From contig NZ_JAGTJJ010000002.1 of the NCBI RefSeq assembly GCF_028435365.1, positions 434,001 to 498,000 on the forward strand: a stretch of 64,000 bases of DNA. The letters run 5' to 3'. The notes below the pieces were generated by a model that saw nothing but the letters and a program-made list of their open reading frames with translations, did not search any database and was not told where the DNA came from. The position numbers and the translations under genes were made by a program. The stretch comes from Polyangium jinanense (GTDB lineage Bacteria; Myxococcota; Polyangia; Polyangiales; Polyangiaceae). This document shows, piece by piece, positions 1-9,287 of this stretch (position 1 is the first letter of the stretch; each line of letters opens with the position of its first letter).

Positions 1-782
1 TCGTCGACGAGCATGAGCTTCTGCAGCATCTCGAAGGCCGGCTCGGTGATGCCGACGTAGTTGTTCGCGCTCTTCGACATCTTCAGGCCGACGACCTTGC
101 CGCTCTCGACGCGCGCGTTCGTGCCTTCGAGGATCGGCGTGGTCATGACGATCTGCGCGCGCTTGCCGTAGCGCGGCATGAGATCGCGGCCGACGAGCAG
201 GTTGAAGAGCTGATCGGTGCCGCCGAGCTCGACGTCGTTCTCCAGCACGACCGAGTCGTAGGCCTGGAGCAGCGGGTAGAGGAACTCGTGGATGTGGATC
301 GGCACATTGCCGTGGAAGCGCTTCGAAAAATCGTCGCGCTCGAGCATGCGCGCGACGGTGTATTTCGCGCCGAGCTCGATGATCTCCGTTGGCGAGAGCT
401 TGCCGAGCCACTCGGAGTTGTAGCGGACCTCGGTCCGCTTCTTGTCGAGGATCTTGAAGGCCTGCTGCTGGTAGGTCTCGGCGGCGGCGCGGACTTCTTC
501 GCGCGTCAGGCGCGGGCGGGACTCGCTCTTGCCCGTTGGATCACCAACCATCGCGGTGAAGTCGCCGACGAGGAAGATGACCTGGTGCCCGAGCTCCTGG
601 AACTGCCGCATCTTCTGCATGAGCACGGTGTGCCCGAGGTGCAGGTCTGGACGCGTGGGGTCGAAGCCGGCCTTGATGCGCAGCGGCCGGCCCTCCTTCA
701 GGCGCTCTTCGAGTTCGGCGCGGACGTGGAAGTCCACGACGCCCCGGCACAACTCCTCCAGTTGACGCTCGGCGGAAAGCAT
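1..782 (-). CDS. tyrS: Tyrosyl-tRNA synthetase, C-terminal part outside window
   Basis: This is the N-terminal 260 residues of a class I tyrosyl-tRNA synthetase, which charges tRNA-Tyr in the cytoplasm. The protein starts [10 protein letters not shown] at an ATG on the minus strand. The class I signature reads HLGH (HIGH motif) in [14 protein letters not shown], followed by [14 protein letters not shown]. The KMSKS loop is present near the window edge. The tail LVDD is cut by position 1, so the C-terminal anticodon-binding and S4-like region lies outside. It is the last visible gene of a minus-strand run and starts about 90 bases after the IHF/HU gene, so the two may share a transcript. The identification is firm; the full length cannot be judged. 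Confidence 0.95.
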   Translation of the reverse strand, partial: MLSAERQLEELCRGVVDFHVRAELEERLKEGRPLRIKAGFDPTRPDLHLGHTVLMQKMRQFQELGHQVIFLVGDFTAMVGDPTGKSESRPRLTREEVRAAAETYQQQAFKILDKKRTEVRYNSEWLGKLSPTEIIELGAKYTVARMLERDDFSKRFHGNVPIHIHEFLYPLLQAYDSVVLENDVELGGTDQLFNLLVGRDLMPRYGKRAQIVMTTPILEGTNARVESGKVVGLKMSKSANNYVGITEPAFEMLQKLMLVD

Positions 783-870
783 GGGGGAGACTTTGCCGGA
801 CGGCGCGCCGCGCGCAAGCGTCACGCGGCCGGAGAAGCGCGCAGCGAGGCGCTTCGCCCGGCCGGGGCGA

Positions 871-1224
871 TCATTCGTCGTCCTCGTCGTCCTCGTCGAG
901 GTCGTCGTCGTCCTCGTCGTCCTTGCCGCCGGTGATGGCGAAGGCGCGGCTCTGGTTGACGAGCTCTTTCAGCTCCTTGCCGACCTTGAAGAACGGCAGG
1001 CGCTTGGCGGGTACGGGCACGGGCTGACCCGTGCGCGGGTTTCGGCCGCTGTACGGTTTGTACGGGCGGACCGTGAAGCTGCCAAAGCCGCGGATCTCGA
1101 TTCCTTCACCACGCTGGAGCGCCTCGGTCATTGCGTCGAAGATGCAATTGACCACGAGCTCGGCGCGAGCCTTGGTGAGCTCGCCACGGCCCGCGATCGC
1201 GTCGATGAGCTCGCTCTTCGTCAT
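871..1224 (-). CDS. ihfB: IHF/HU-family DNA-binding protein with acidic tail
   Basis: A 117-residue nucleoid protein of the IHF/HU family, which bends DNA as a dimer. The start [10 protein letters not shown] is chosen because the family domain begins exactly there and a GAGGGG ribosome-binding site lies 5-6 bases upstream. The core contains the beta-arm signature [20 protein letters not shown] and the GFGSF motif, as in IHF-beta and HU. After about residue 95 comes an unusual run of Asp and Glu that ends the protein and is absent from typical 90-100 residue family members. The gene precedes tyrS on the same strand. Whether it is IHF-beta or an HU variant cannot be settled by eye, so the symbol is provisional. 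Confidence 0.9.
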   Translation of the reverse strand: MTKSELIDAIAGRGELTKARAELVVNCIFDAMTEALQRGEGIEIRGFGSFTVRPYKPYSGRNPRTGQPVPVPAKRLPFFKVGKELKELVNQSRAFAITGGKDDEDDDDLDEDDEDDE

Positions 1225-1352
1225 AGGTACCCCTCGGCGGCCGTCACGCCGCCCCCCGTCCCTACGTCCCCCCGACCTGATGTGACGTCCGGACGGATAC
1301 GACTTACGATTCCAGGAACTTAGAGCACACCTCGCATCCTGGACGCCCAGCG

Positions 1353-3479
1353 TCAATGACTTTCGTTCTCCAAGAAATCCAATCGGTCCAGCGTCACGAG
1401 TGAACCCGCGGGCTGAGGGCCGAGGCGGAGCGTGAGCGCGACGGAGCGAGCGGCGCTCGGGATCGGGAAGGCCGGGAGCGTGACGCAGGGCGGATGCGGG
1501 GCCGCGGCAGGCGCGAGGTCGTGGGTGTGCAAAGGGCGTCCGTCGACGACGAGCGTGACCGAGACGGAGGCGGGGCCGAGGAGGGCGAGGCGCGGCACGA
1601 GGGAGCGGCCGGCGAGGAAGGGGGCGGGGAGGGAGACGGTGATCGAGCCGGTTTTCGTGGGGTCCGCGGGGGAAACGGCGAGCCAGCGGCGATCGGAGGC
1701 GCAGGCGTCGGTGGCCCAGGCGGGAAGGGCCCAGGCGTCTTTCTGAGCGAGCGCGGGCCAGAGGTTCTCGCCTTCGAGGGCGAGTGGTGCTTGGGGGTCA
1801 AAGGAGTACGGGACGAGGTGCGGCGGGGAGGGCGGCGGCTCGCCGTCGGGCGGGATGGGGAAGAGGTAACGGTATGCAGGAGGCCGCCCGTGCGCCTCCC
1901 AGGCGAAGCGGTCGAGGGCGTCGCCGCGGTAGCGGGCGATCGTGCGTTCGTTCGAGGTCCAAGGGTCGTAGGCGAGGTTGAAGCCGTGGTCGGTGTCGAC
2001 GAACACGAGCGCGCGCGGAGGGAGTTTTCCGAGGCGCGCGGGCTCGAACATCGGGAGGCCGCCTTCACGATCGCGCAGCAAGGCGTGGTCGAAGCCAGCG
2101 CGGAAGGCGAAGCCGAGCGGGACGAGGGCGACGAGGGCGGCGATGCGGCGTGAGGCCCGGCCGAGGTTTTGGGCGCGCGCGGCGATATGTGTGGCGGCGA
2201 GCGCGGCGAGGATGTGTTCGAGCGGGAGGACGTCGGCGTAGAAGCGCGCGCCGCCGCCGGGGTAATTGCCGTCGAAGTAGAAGGGGACGTACGCGGCGAT
2301 CTGGAGGGCGACGGCGACGGGGAGCAAGCGCGCGCGTGGGATGCGCGCGGCGAGGATCGCGCCGAAGAGGACGAGGAGCGTGAAGGGCTCGGCGTTGCCC
2401 GCGTCGACGAGGTGTTGCTTGAGGCGGCGGAGCGTGGTCGCGGCGGCGGCATAGGCGCCGTAGCCGTTCGGGAGGTTGTGCCGAACGAAGTCGCCGTGCT
2501 CGCCGAGGCAACCGATCGAGGCGCCGAAGCCGTAACGGAAGCAGCCGGGCGGGCCGTCGGAGAGGGCGTAGTAGAGGCGCTGCGACGAGGTGAAGAGCTC
2601 GCCGGTGGCCGCGTGTTGATGCGCGACGAGCAGGGCGAGGCCGGGGAGGGCGCCGAGGGCGAGGAGCGCGAGGGCGGTGAGGCGCGAGCTACGGGGAGCG
2701 TGCGCGGTGGTGCGGCGTGTCGTGACGACGAGGAAGGCGAGCGCGAGGAGGAGGGCGACCGCGGAGGGAGGGCGCGTCGCGGCGAGCCAGCCTGCGAAAA
2801 AGCCTGTGCCGAGCGAGGGGAGAAGGGCGCGTGTTGCGGTTCCGGCTTCGAGCGCACGCACGGCGGTGAGCGCGAGGGCGAGCGCGCTCGTGAAGCAGAG
2901 CGCGGCGAGGCCGTGCGACATGGTGTCGGCCGTGTGGTAGCGGAGCGCGGCGCAGAGCACGGAGAAGAGGGTCGCGAGGCGAGGGATCGAGAGGCGATCC
3001 GCGAGGGGCGTGCCTTCCGGGAGGGCACGCTCGGCGAGGGCGTACGTGGCGATCGTGAGGGCCGCGGCGAGGAGCGGGCCTACCGCGAGGGGCGCGTGGG
3101 CGAGGAAGCCAAGCGCGAGGAGCGCGGGGTAGCCGGGCGGAAAGAGGACGGCCGCGGTGGGCCCGTCGGGGCCGTCCGTGCGGACGAGGAAGCGGCCGAG
3201 CGTGGAGGCGACGGGCTCGTCGAGAGGGAAGGCGAGGTGGCCGTTCGCGAGGGCGCGCGCTTCGAGGAAGTAACTCGTGGCGTCGATGATGCGAGGTCCG
3301 CCGCGGAGGTAGAGCGCGACGTACGCGGCGGAGAGGGCGGCGGCCGTGAGGGAGGCGAGGGCGAGGAAGAGGCGGGTTTTGGTTGCAGGTCGAACGATGC
3401 GCGGGGCGAGGACGAGGGCGATCAGCGCGGCGAGGAGGGCGGCGAGCTGGGCGGGGTCACGGGGGAGGCCGAAGCGCAC
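1353..3479 (-). CDS. Polytopic membrane protein, GT39/GT-C-like glycosyltransferase
   Basis: A 708-residue integral membrane protein starting at GTG. The first 480 residues contain about ten or more hydrophobic segments; the last 200 residues are soluble and probably extracytoplasmic. An acidic residue in the first long loop (RIIDATSYFLEARALANG) followed by a PPGYPALLALG segment resembles GT-C enzymes of family GT39, which transfer sugars from polyprenyl-phosphate donors on the outer face of the inner membrane. The C-terminal region looks like a beta-rich domain. It is separated from the next upstream operon by a 43-bp repeat array and a palindromic element. Substrate unknown; the fold assignment rests on topology and weak motif similarity. 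Confidence 0.7.
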   Translation of the reverse strand: MRFGLPRDPAQLAALLAALIALVLAPRIVRPATKTRLFLALASLTAAALSAAYVALYLRGGPRIIDATSYFLEARALANGHLAFPLDEPVASTLGRFLVRTDGPDGPTAAVLFPPGYPALLALGFLAHAPLAVGPLLAAALTIATYALAERALPEGTPLADRLSIPRLATLFSVLCAALRYHTADTMSHGLAALCFTSALALALTAVRALEAGTATRALLPSLGTGFFAGWLAATRPPSAVALLLALAFLVVTTRRTTAHAPRSSRLTALALLALGALPGLALLVAHQHAATGELFTSSQRLYYALSDGPPGCFRYGFGASIGCLGEHGDFVRHNLPNGYGAYAAAATTLRRLKQHLVDAGNAEPFTLLVLFGAILAARIPRARLLPVAVALQIAAYVPFYFDGNYPGGGARFYADVLPLEHILAALAATHIAARAQNLGRASRRIAALVALVPLGFAFRAGFDHALLRDREGGLPMFEPARLGKLPPRALVFVDTDHGFNLAYDPWTSNERTIARYRGDALDRFAWEAHGRPPAYRYLFPIPPDGEPPPSPPHLVPYSFDPQAPLALEGENLWPALAQKDAWALPAWATDACASDRRWLAVSPADPTKTGSITVSLPAPFLAGRSLVPRLALLGPASVSVTLVVDGRPLHTHDLAPAAAPHPPCVTLPAFPIPSAARSVALTLRLGPQPAGSLVTLDRLDFLENESH

Positions 3480-3626
3480 GGGGGGATGTCAAGGGGGAAG
3501 CGCGGGAGGGTCCGGGAGCGGGTGGAGGGAGAGCGTACCTCGGAAGCGGAAGGGGCGCGGGGGGTTCGTGGAGCGAGTTTTCTCACATCCGTGGGTGCGA
3601 AGAGGGGTCCGGGCGCGATGGGTGTG

Positions 3627-3940
3627 GTGTGGCGCTGCGCCAAAGGCATGTCCGCGTGCTGCGGGTGTGGTGTGGCGATACGCCGAAGGCATGTCGGCGT
3701 GCCCCAGGTACGGTGTGGCGCTGCGCCAAAGGCATGTCGACGTGCCCCAGGTACGGTGTGGCGCTGCGCCGAAGGCATGTCGGCGTGCCCCAGGTACGGT
3801 GTGGCGTTGCGCCAAAGGCATGTCCGGGTGCCTCGGGTACGGTGTGGCGCTGCGCCGAAGGCATGTCGGCGTGCTCCGGGTACGGTATGGCGTTGCGCCG
3901 AAGGCATGTCGGCGTGCTCCGGGTACGGTGTGGCGTTGCG
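3627..3940. repeat. 43-bp tandem repeat array, seven full units plus a partial
   Basis: Units begin at 3627, 3670, 3713, 3756, 3799, 3842, 3885 and 3928, an exact 43-bp period with the last unit broken after about 13 bases. Each unit carries the invariant core AAGGCATGTC. Several units contain a perfect inverted repeat, CGCCGA and TCGGCG around a 7-base centre, and GGCGC/GCGCC arms just before it. Because 43 is not a multiple of three, frames rotate through the array and the open frames on both strands are an artefact of the repeat. It lies upstream of the membrane protein that starts at 3479. No spacers are present, so it is not a CRISPR array. Confidence 0.93.
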
Positions 3941-3950
3941 GCCGCCCCAG

Positions 3951-4068
3951 AACCTCACCCCCCGACCCCCTCTCCGCGCGGCGGAGAGGGGGCGAAAGGC
4001 GCTGGATCGAGCCGAGACCTCCCTCCCTCTCCACAGTGTGGAGAGGGAGGGTTGGGGTGGGTGAGGTC
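3951..4068. repeat. MITE-like composite palindromic element
   Basis: A 118-bp block bounded by CCTCACCC at 3953-3960 and its complement GGGTGAGG at 4059-4066. Inside are two strong hairpins: arms of 12 bp with a 3-base loop (3966-3992) and arms of 15 bp around a single central base (4021-4051). Both share the core CCCTCTCC/GGAGAGGG, and the two ends of the block are similar to each other in inverted orientation over about 25 bp. A further short CCCTCTC/GAGAGGG pair at about 4087-4107 overlaps the stop of the next gene. The structure suggests a non-autonomous mobile repeat, which could also act as a bidirectional terminator. Confidence 0.75.
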
Positions 4069-4090
4069 CGAATGCCTGTGGAACACCCTC

Positions 4091-6193
4091 TCACGGCGGC
4101 GAGAGGGGCACGATCTCCGTCCAGCGGAAGCTGCGCATCACGAACCTCCACGGCTTCGCCGCGCGTGACGAGGGAGGTGGCGTCTCCTTGGGCAGGAGCG
4201 TGACCTTCGCCCGCGCGCCCGGCGCGATCGCGTCGTTGCCGCCGAGGGCGATCACGTCGAGCGCGTAGCCATCGCCGAGCACGATCTGGCTCCTGTCGAG
4301 GAGCGTGTTCGGGTACTTCGGGTACCTGTCGAGATTCTCGAAATCGATATCGACCGCGCAGACGTCCGGGAGGTACGCCGCGTCGTAGAGCCTCGCCGCG
4401 ACCATGCCGTCCGCCTCGATGTCACGCTTCACCACCGCGCCGCAGCGCACGCTCACGCCATGAATCTTCCCCTCGGGCTTGTCGGAGCGCTCCAGCACGA
4501 CCCTGCCCGAAGGATCCGCCTTCAGTCCTTCGAGCGATTGCCGTACGCCCGGCCAGAACCGCCTCTTTTGCTCGTCCCAGCGAGACACGAGCCGGGCGAC
4601 CCGCGGATCGCTCCACCCCACGAAGGCCGCCGCATCGGTCACGCGGCGCTGCGCCTCGGGGAGAAGCGAGTCGCCGAGACCGTAATCGCGCTTCTCCGGA
4701 TGCACGATCACCGGCGACTCGGCGCACGCGTCGAGGGCGTCCTCCGCGCGGTACCACGCCTTGGCGAACGCCGCCTCCACGGCGCCCCGATCGAAGATGC
4801 GGCATTGCAAGGCCACGTGCGTCCGATCGAGGCGCGCCGCGGAGCCGACGGAGCCTGCCATCGTGGCGCCGTCGCGCTTCAGCGTGACGGTGGCGAGGTG
4901 GTCGGCGCCGCTCAGCCAGTCCGCGTCATAAAAGGAAACCGTGACCTTGGACTTCGGGTCGAGCGAGACCAGGGGGAGCGCGAAAGGGTTGCCGCTCACC
5001 GTGGAGGCGCGGCCGTCGATCGTCACCTTCGCGAACACGCGATCGGTATCGTCCCCCGGGACGTTGAACGCCTTGGTGTCGCACGCGAGCACACCGCCCT
5101 CCACCTGCGCCCCGACGGGCAGGGACGCGTCGAGCAACGCGACCTTCGGCATGGGCGCATCGTCATCACGGGTCACCCAGGAGGGCCGCGCAGCGCGGCT
5201 CTCCTTCGCGGAGGCGCGCCGCTCGGGGACCTCAGGCAGCTCGAGCCCGATCGGCGTGAACGCGTCCGTGGGCCACGGCGCGCTCGGGGCGCAGGGCGAG
5301 CCGGGGGAGTGCAGGAAGTCTTCCTCGCAAGTCCCCCTGTCCTGCAGGGCGCGCGGGCCGATCGCCACGCGCGCGCCCGCGAGCTCCGCGACGGGGACGT
5401 TCGTCGCCGCACGTGCGAGCCGCTCCTCGAGCCGGCCTCCTTCGGGCACGGGGACCGTCGCCACCGCCGACACGACCGCGCCCGAGGGCCGCGTGACGTT
5501 CACGACCACGTCGAGCGAGAACGGCGCGTCCTCGTGCTGCGGGCGCCTGAGCACGAAGCGGTGATCCGAAGCGCCCTTCGTAGAGCTCCCGGCGAGCGTC
5601 TTCTCGAGCAAGAGGGCGCGCGGTATCGCGGCGCGCACGATCTCCTCCGGCGGCCGCGTGTACGTCGTCTCCACGCGCGACGTCAGCACCGTGAGCACGC
5701 CGAACGTGAGCATGTGCAAAGGCAATGGGAAATCGGCGATTTTGAGCTCCGAGTGCTTGATATCGCGCGGATAGGTCTCGCCCGTGAGCACGGTGAGCGA
5801 CTTCGCGTCCTTGCGCAGGGCGAAGAGCAGCTTGTCCTCGGACCTAATGTGCACGCGCGCCTCCACGGCGCCGAAGGCCGCGTCGCGCGAAGAGCCGCGC
5901 ACGCGCAAGAAGACCCACGCGGGATCCACGGTGCGCAGGAAGTGAATGCCGGTCGCTTTTCTCAGCTCGTCCAGCGGGATCGCCTCGACCGTGATCATCG
6001 GCCCGGCGGCCGCCATGGCAGCGCGCGCGACGCGCTCCCGGGTGGCGTCGTCCGCCTTGTCGTCTCGCGTCGTCGCGTCGAGCGCGCCCCCGGGATCACC
6101 GGCCGCGAGGAGCTCGGCCGCGGTCTTCGTTTTCGGAGGCTCGAACGAGGCGCAGCCCGTCAGCATGAGGGCGAGCGCGACGCCCCTCCTCAA
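4091..6193 (-). CDS. Large lipoprotein of unknown function
   Basis: About 700 residues. The N-terminus LRRGVALALMLTGC is a short lipoprotein signal peptide with lipobox LTGC, so the mature protein is probably membrane-anchored outside the cytoplasm. I place the start at a TTG (6193) that overlaps the TGA of the upstream FGE-fold gene; the only upstream extension of the frame lies inside that gene. A region with DPKSKVTVSFYDADWL around residue 410 looks C2-like, but no catalytic motif is evident. It is the last gene of an overlapping three-gene operon (GT-C protein, FGE-fold lipoprotein, this gene). Function unknown; start uncertain. Confidence 0.75.
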   Translation of the reverse strand: MRRGVALALMLTGCASFEPPKTKTAAELLAAGDPGGALDATTRDDKADDATRERVARAAMAAAGPMITVEAIPLDELRKATGIHFLRTVDPAWVFLRVRGSSRDAAFGAVEARVHIRSEDKLLFALRKDAKSLTVLTGETYPRDIKHSELKIADFPLPLHMLTFGVLTVLTSRVETTYTRPPEEIVRAAIPRALLLEKTLAGSSTKGASDHRFVLRRPQHEDAPFSLDVVVNVTRPSGAVVSAVATVPVPEGGRLEERLARAATNVPVAELAGARVAIGPRALQDRGTCEEDFLHSPGSPCAPSAPWPTDAFTPIGLELPEVPERRASAKESRAARPSWVTRDDDAPMPKVALLDASLPVGAQVEGGVLACDTKAFNVPGDDTDRVFAKVTIDGRASTVSGNPFALPLVSLDPKSKVTVSFYDADWLSGADHLATVTLKRDGATMAGSVGSAARLDRTHVALQCRIFDRGAVEAAFAKAWYRAEDALDACAESPVIVHPEKRDYGLGDSLLPEAQRRVTDAAAFVGWSDPRVARLVSRWDEQKRRFWPGVRQSLEGLKADPSGRVVLERSDKPEGKIHGVSVRCGAVVKRDIEADGMVAARLYDAAYLPDVCAVDIDFENLDRYPKYPNTLLDRSQIVLGDGYALDVIALGGNDAIAPGARAKVTLLPKETPPPSSRAAKPWRFVMRSFRWTEIVPLSPP

Positions 6194-7086
6194 GCCGGGC
6201 CCGCCACACACCGAAACCCGTACCAAGGATGCCGCTGCCGCGAGACCGGATGATTGTCCGCGGGCGACTGATTGCCGTGGAGCCCGTGGTCGTGCCAGGT
6301 GCCTCCGGTCACGCGGAACATGTTTTCTCGTGGGCACGGTTCTTCACCTTTGGTCGAGATGCACGTGATCGGCTTCGGGTCGAAGACGAATTCGGCCACA
6401 TTCCCCGCCGTATCGTAAAGCCCGAAGGGACTCCGATCCCCCGTGTAACTTGCAACCGGGCACGTGCCGAGGTCCACGGCGACGGGCGGCGCCGTGCTCG
6501 TGATGGGGGAGGCGACGCCGCCTTGCGTCCCGCCCATCGAGCCGCGTTGCCAGCAATGCTCGACCTTCTCCGGCTCGTCGCGGCCCCACGGATAGATGCG
6601 GTGCCGCTCGCCGAGGCGCTCTTCTTCGCTCATGCGCCCGTCGCCGAGCGCCGCCCAATAGGCCTCGTAGATCGTCGGCAGGCGGCGTCCGCCGTTCCAT
6701 TGGCAGTACGCCTCGGCTTCGGCCGGGCTCACGCAGTTGATCGGGTGATCCCCGCGGCCGGGCTTGCCCCAGTTGCACATCGGCTCGTCGTGTTTCTCGA
6801 CGCGGCCTTCGCCCGCGGGCACGACGCACGCCTTCGCGCCCACACACGCGGCGTATCCGGAGACCGTCACCTCCGTCGCTTCGATCTGGAACGGCTTCAC
6901 CGTGACGACGGTGCGGTTCACGGCCATCGACTCGCGGAACGAGAACGTCGCGCCGGGGATCGAGACCAGGCGCGCGCCGCGCGGCGAGACGGCCAAGCGC
7001 CGCGCATTCTCCGCGTCCGTTCGGCCGCAGCCGATCACGGCGACGGCGAGCAAGAGACCGAGCGGGATCCTCGTCAGGAACCGCAT
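6190..7086 (-). CDS. FGE-sulfatase (SUMF1/EgtB/PvdO) fold lipoprotein
   Basis: 298 residues with signal peptide MRFLTRIPLGLLLAVAVIGC and lipobox AVIGC. The rest is a formylglycine-generating-enzyme-type domain: EVTVSGYAACV, then NCVSPAEAEAYCQWNGGRRLP, then GLYDTAGNVAEFV, then VTGGTWHD and a terminal YGFRCV. These are the usual landmarks of the family. Many members of this fold lack FGE activity and act as oxidoreductases or binding modules, so no reaction is assigned. Its ATG overlaps the stop of the GT-C gene by one base (TGATG), and its own stop overlaps the next gene, so translational coupling is likely. Confidence 0.88.
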   Translation of the reverse strand: MRFLTRIPLGLLLAVAVIGCGRTDAENARRLAVSPRGARLVSIPGATFSFRESMAVNRTVVTVKPFQIEATEVTVSGYAACVGAKACVVPAGEGRVEKHDEPMCNWGKPGRGDHPINCVSPAEAEAYCQWNGGRRLPTIYEAYWAALGDGRMSEEERLGERHRIYPWGRDEPEKVEHCWQRGSMGGTQGGVASPITSTAPPVAVDLGTCPVASYTGDRSPFGLYDTAGNVAEFVFDPKPITCISTKGEEPCPRENMFRVTGGTWHDHGLHGNQSPADNHPVSRQRHPWYGFRCVAGPA

Positions 7087-9287
7087 CAGCGCGCAGCCGA
7101 CGGAGTTCCGTCGCCCTCCAGGATCCACACGTGGTAGGTGATCCACTCGCCCTCGACGGGCGTGATCGCGAGCTGGAAACGTGGCGGGAGGTCGGCCGGC
7201 AGGTCGATGCTCGGCTCGGTCCACGTGGGCCCGGGGCGCGCTTCGAGCTTGCCGAGGAGGCGGCCGTCGATGCGAACTTCGGCCGCCGCTTGCCGGCCTG
7301 CGACCGTGCGCACGACGAGCCGGCCGCCGCGCTTCGGCGCGTTCATCATGGCGAGCTCGGGCTGCCTGTGCGGGACGATGCGGCCGGCGTCGAAGAGCTC
7401 GCGGAGCCTCTGGCCAGGCTCGGGCAAGACGCGGTGCACGACGAAGCCCATGCCCGGGCGCGGGAAGTTGTAGCCGTGGGCCTTTTCGCTGACGAGGTCC
7501 GCGATGTCGAGGTCGTCGACGATGCGCTCGCCTTCGCGTTGCGTGCGAGGCCAGCCGTTCCTGTCGAGCGCGCTCCAGTCGGCCTTGTAGATGACCTTCT
7601 CCGCGCCGCCGCAGATCACGTTGCCGACGACGGGGACGCCGACGAGGCGACGGCCGAAGAGGCCGGGGAGGTCGCCCCACCACGAGGGGTAGATCGCCAT
7701 GTGGTCGGGTCGATCTTCGGGCGGGATGCGCTCGAGGAGCTCGATCGTGGCGCCGAGGCCGTTCACGCCGGCCCGCGCGAAAGGCAGGTCGTGGTAGCCG
7801 CCGAGGCCGATGATGTCGAGGCCGGGCAGGTCCGAGGCATACATGAGCGCGCCCGCGTCGCCGACGAGCACGCGCCTCGCCTTGCGCTCGGCGAGGACCT
7901 TGCCCGCGACCACGTGCTGGTCGCGAATGTTGCGGCTCGCGCGGCCGAAGAACCAGATCTGGTCGCGCATGTTCGGCGCCTGGTTCACGCCGTAGAGGAC
8001 GACCACGCCGCACGCGATCGCGACGCGCAGCACGAAGAGGCCCCGCGCGCGGCGGGTCGCTTCGAGCGCGGGCACGAGGAGGACGCCGAGGCCCATCGCG
8101 GCGAGCACGAGCAGCCACGCGACGGCGCTCATCGTGTAGCGCTCGTTCTGCCAGCGGACCTGGCCGTTCATCGAGACGAGGAGGAGCCAGGTCACGACCT
8201 GCGCCCAGAGCATCGCGGCGATGGCGCGGGTCTTCTTCGAGAAGAAGGGGATGAGCGCGACGAGCGGGACGATCCAGCCCCAGGGGAGGTTCTGGCCGGG
8301 GATCCAGTCGGCGAAGTGGTGCTGCGTGTTGCGGAGGACGACGTACTTCAGGTGCGAGAGGTACTCGTCGAGCTTCTGCTCCCCGTTCATGTAGGGGTGG
8401 TTCAGCGCGAGCTTGACGATCGCGCCGGCGGCGGCCCACTCGCCGGTGAAGACACGGTTCGCGACCGCCTGCGCGACGGCCATGATCGCGCCGGGAACCG
8501 AGGCGCGGAGCAGCGTGGCGAACGCGGCGCGAAGGCCGAGGGGCTTCCACACGGCGAGCGCGGCGTAGAACGCGAACACCGCGATGCTCGTGACGGACTC
8601 GGGCCGCGTCGCGTAGAGCAGCGCGCCCGCGAGGCCCGCGAGCAGGCCGTCGCGGCGCACGGCGTGCGCATCGCCCGGCGTCCGTCCGATCGAGAGGATC
8701 GGCAGGAGCATGAGCGCCCAGACGCCGAGGTGGAACGCGTTCTCCATGCCGCTGAAGAGCGACCAGTCGAGCGCGCCGAGCGAGACGACGGCGGGCGGGA
8801 CGAGGTACTTCGCGGCGCGCCCGAGCGGCTCGCACGCGCGGCCCGCGGCGACGAGGAAGAACGTGGTCGAGACGCACGCGATGAGCGCCGCCCACGCCAT
8901 GAGGTCGAGGCTGCGGAAGCCGAGCAGGTAGCCGAGGGAGAGCGTGAACGGGTAGAGCAGGCTCGTGTTGCCGCTGGAGAAGCCGTTGCCCTCGGACCAC
9001 TGGAAGGGAAAGCCGCGGGCTGCGGCGCGCGCGTAGTCGAAGTGGATGAAGACGTCGTCGAGCGGCGCCGACCAGCCGCCGCGCGTCTGCACGTGCATGT
9101 ACCCGTAGAACACGGTGGCCGCGTAGAGGACGCAGGCCGAGGCGAAGACGGGGTAAAGCACGCGGTCGACCGCGGGCCAGCTTTCGAGGATGCGCGCGAA
9201 AAATCCCGCGTCGTCGTCGCCTGCGCGTCGTCGGGCCCCGAGGGGGGGCGCCGCTTCCGCTTCGTCTTGGTCCAGTGTGGCGGGCAC
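7086..9287 (-). CDS. GT-C family membrane glycosyltransferase-like protein
   Basis: 733 residues starting at GTG. After a cytoplasmic N-terminus it has about ten hydrophobic segments up to residue 430, then a soluble domain of about 300 residues. The first extracytoplasmic loop holds the GT-C hallmark DDVFIHFDYARAAARG followed by GNGFSSGNTSLLYP, as in arabinosyl- and mannosyltransferases that use polyprenyl-phosphate sugars. The C-terminal portion (around GDAGALMYASDLPGLDIIGLGGYHD) matches the soluble part usual in such proteins. It heads the coupled operon with the FGE-fold and large lipoproteins, which suggests a cell-envelope glycosylation or export role. Substrate unknown. Confidence 0.8.
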   Translation of the reverse strand: MPATLDQDEAEAAPPLGARRRAGDDDAGFFARILESWPAVDRVLYPVFASACVLYAATVFYGYMHVQTRGGWSAPLDDVFIHFDYARAAARGFPFQWSEGNGFSSGNTSLLYPFTLSLGYLLGFRSLDLMAWAALIACVSTTFFLVAAGRACEPLGRAAKYLVPPAVVSLGALDWSLFSGMENAFHLGVWALMLLPILSIGRTPGDAHAVRRDGLLAGLAGALLYATRPESVTSIAVFAFYAALAVWKPLGLRAAFATLLRASVPGAIMAVAQAVANRVFTGEWAAAGAIVKLALNHPYMNGEQKLDEYLSHLKYVVLRNTQHHFADWIPGQNLPWGWIVPLVALIPFFSKKTRAIAAMLWAQVVTWLLLVSMNGQVRWQNERYTMSAVAWLLVLAAMGLGVLLVPALEATRRARGLFVLRVAIACGVVVLYGVNQAPNMRDQIWFFGRASRNIRDQHVVAGKVLAERKARRVLVGDAGALMYASDLPGLDIIGLGGYHDLPFARAGVNGLGATIELLERIPPEDRPDHMAIYPSWWGDLPGLFGRRLVGVPVVGNVICGGAEKVIYKADWSALDRNGWPRTQREGERIVDDLDIADLVSEKAHGYNFPRPGMGFVVHRVLPEPGQRLRELFDAGRIVPHRQPELAMMNAPKRGGRLVVRTVAGRQAAAEVRIDGRLLGKLEARPGPTWTEPSIDLPADLPPRFQLAITPVEGEWITYHVWILEGDGTPSAAR

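Noticed and set aside
3627..3940. Possible CRISPR array
   Set aside because: The units are contiguous with no unique spacers, and no cas gene is nearby.
2169..4064. 631-codon plus-strand frame across the membrane protein and repeat array
   Set aside because: Glu/Arg/Gly-rich translation without domains; it covers a real minus-strand gene and a 43-bp repeat whose rotating frames keep it open.
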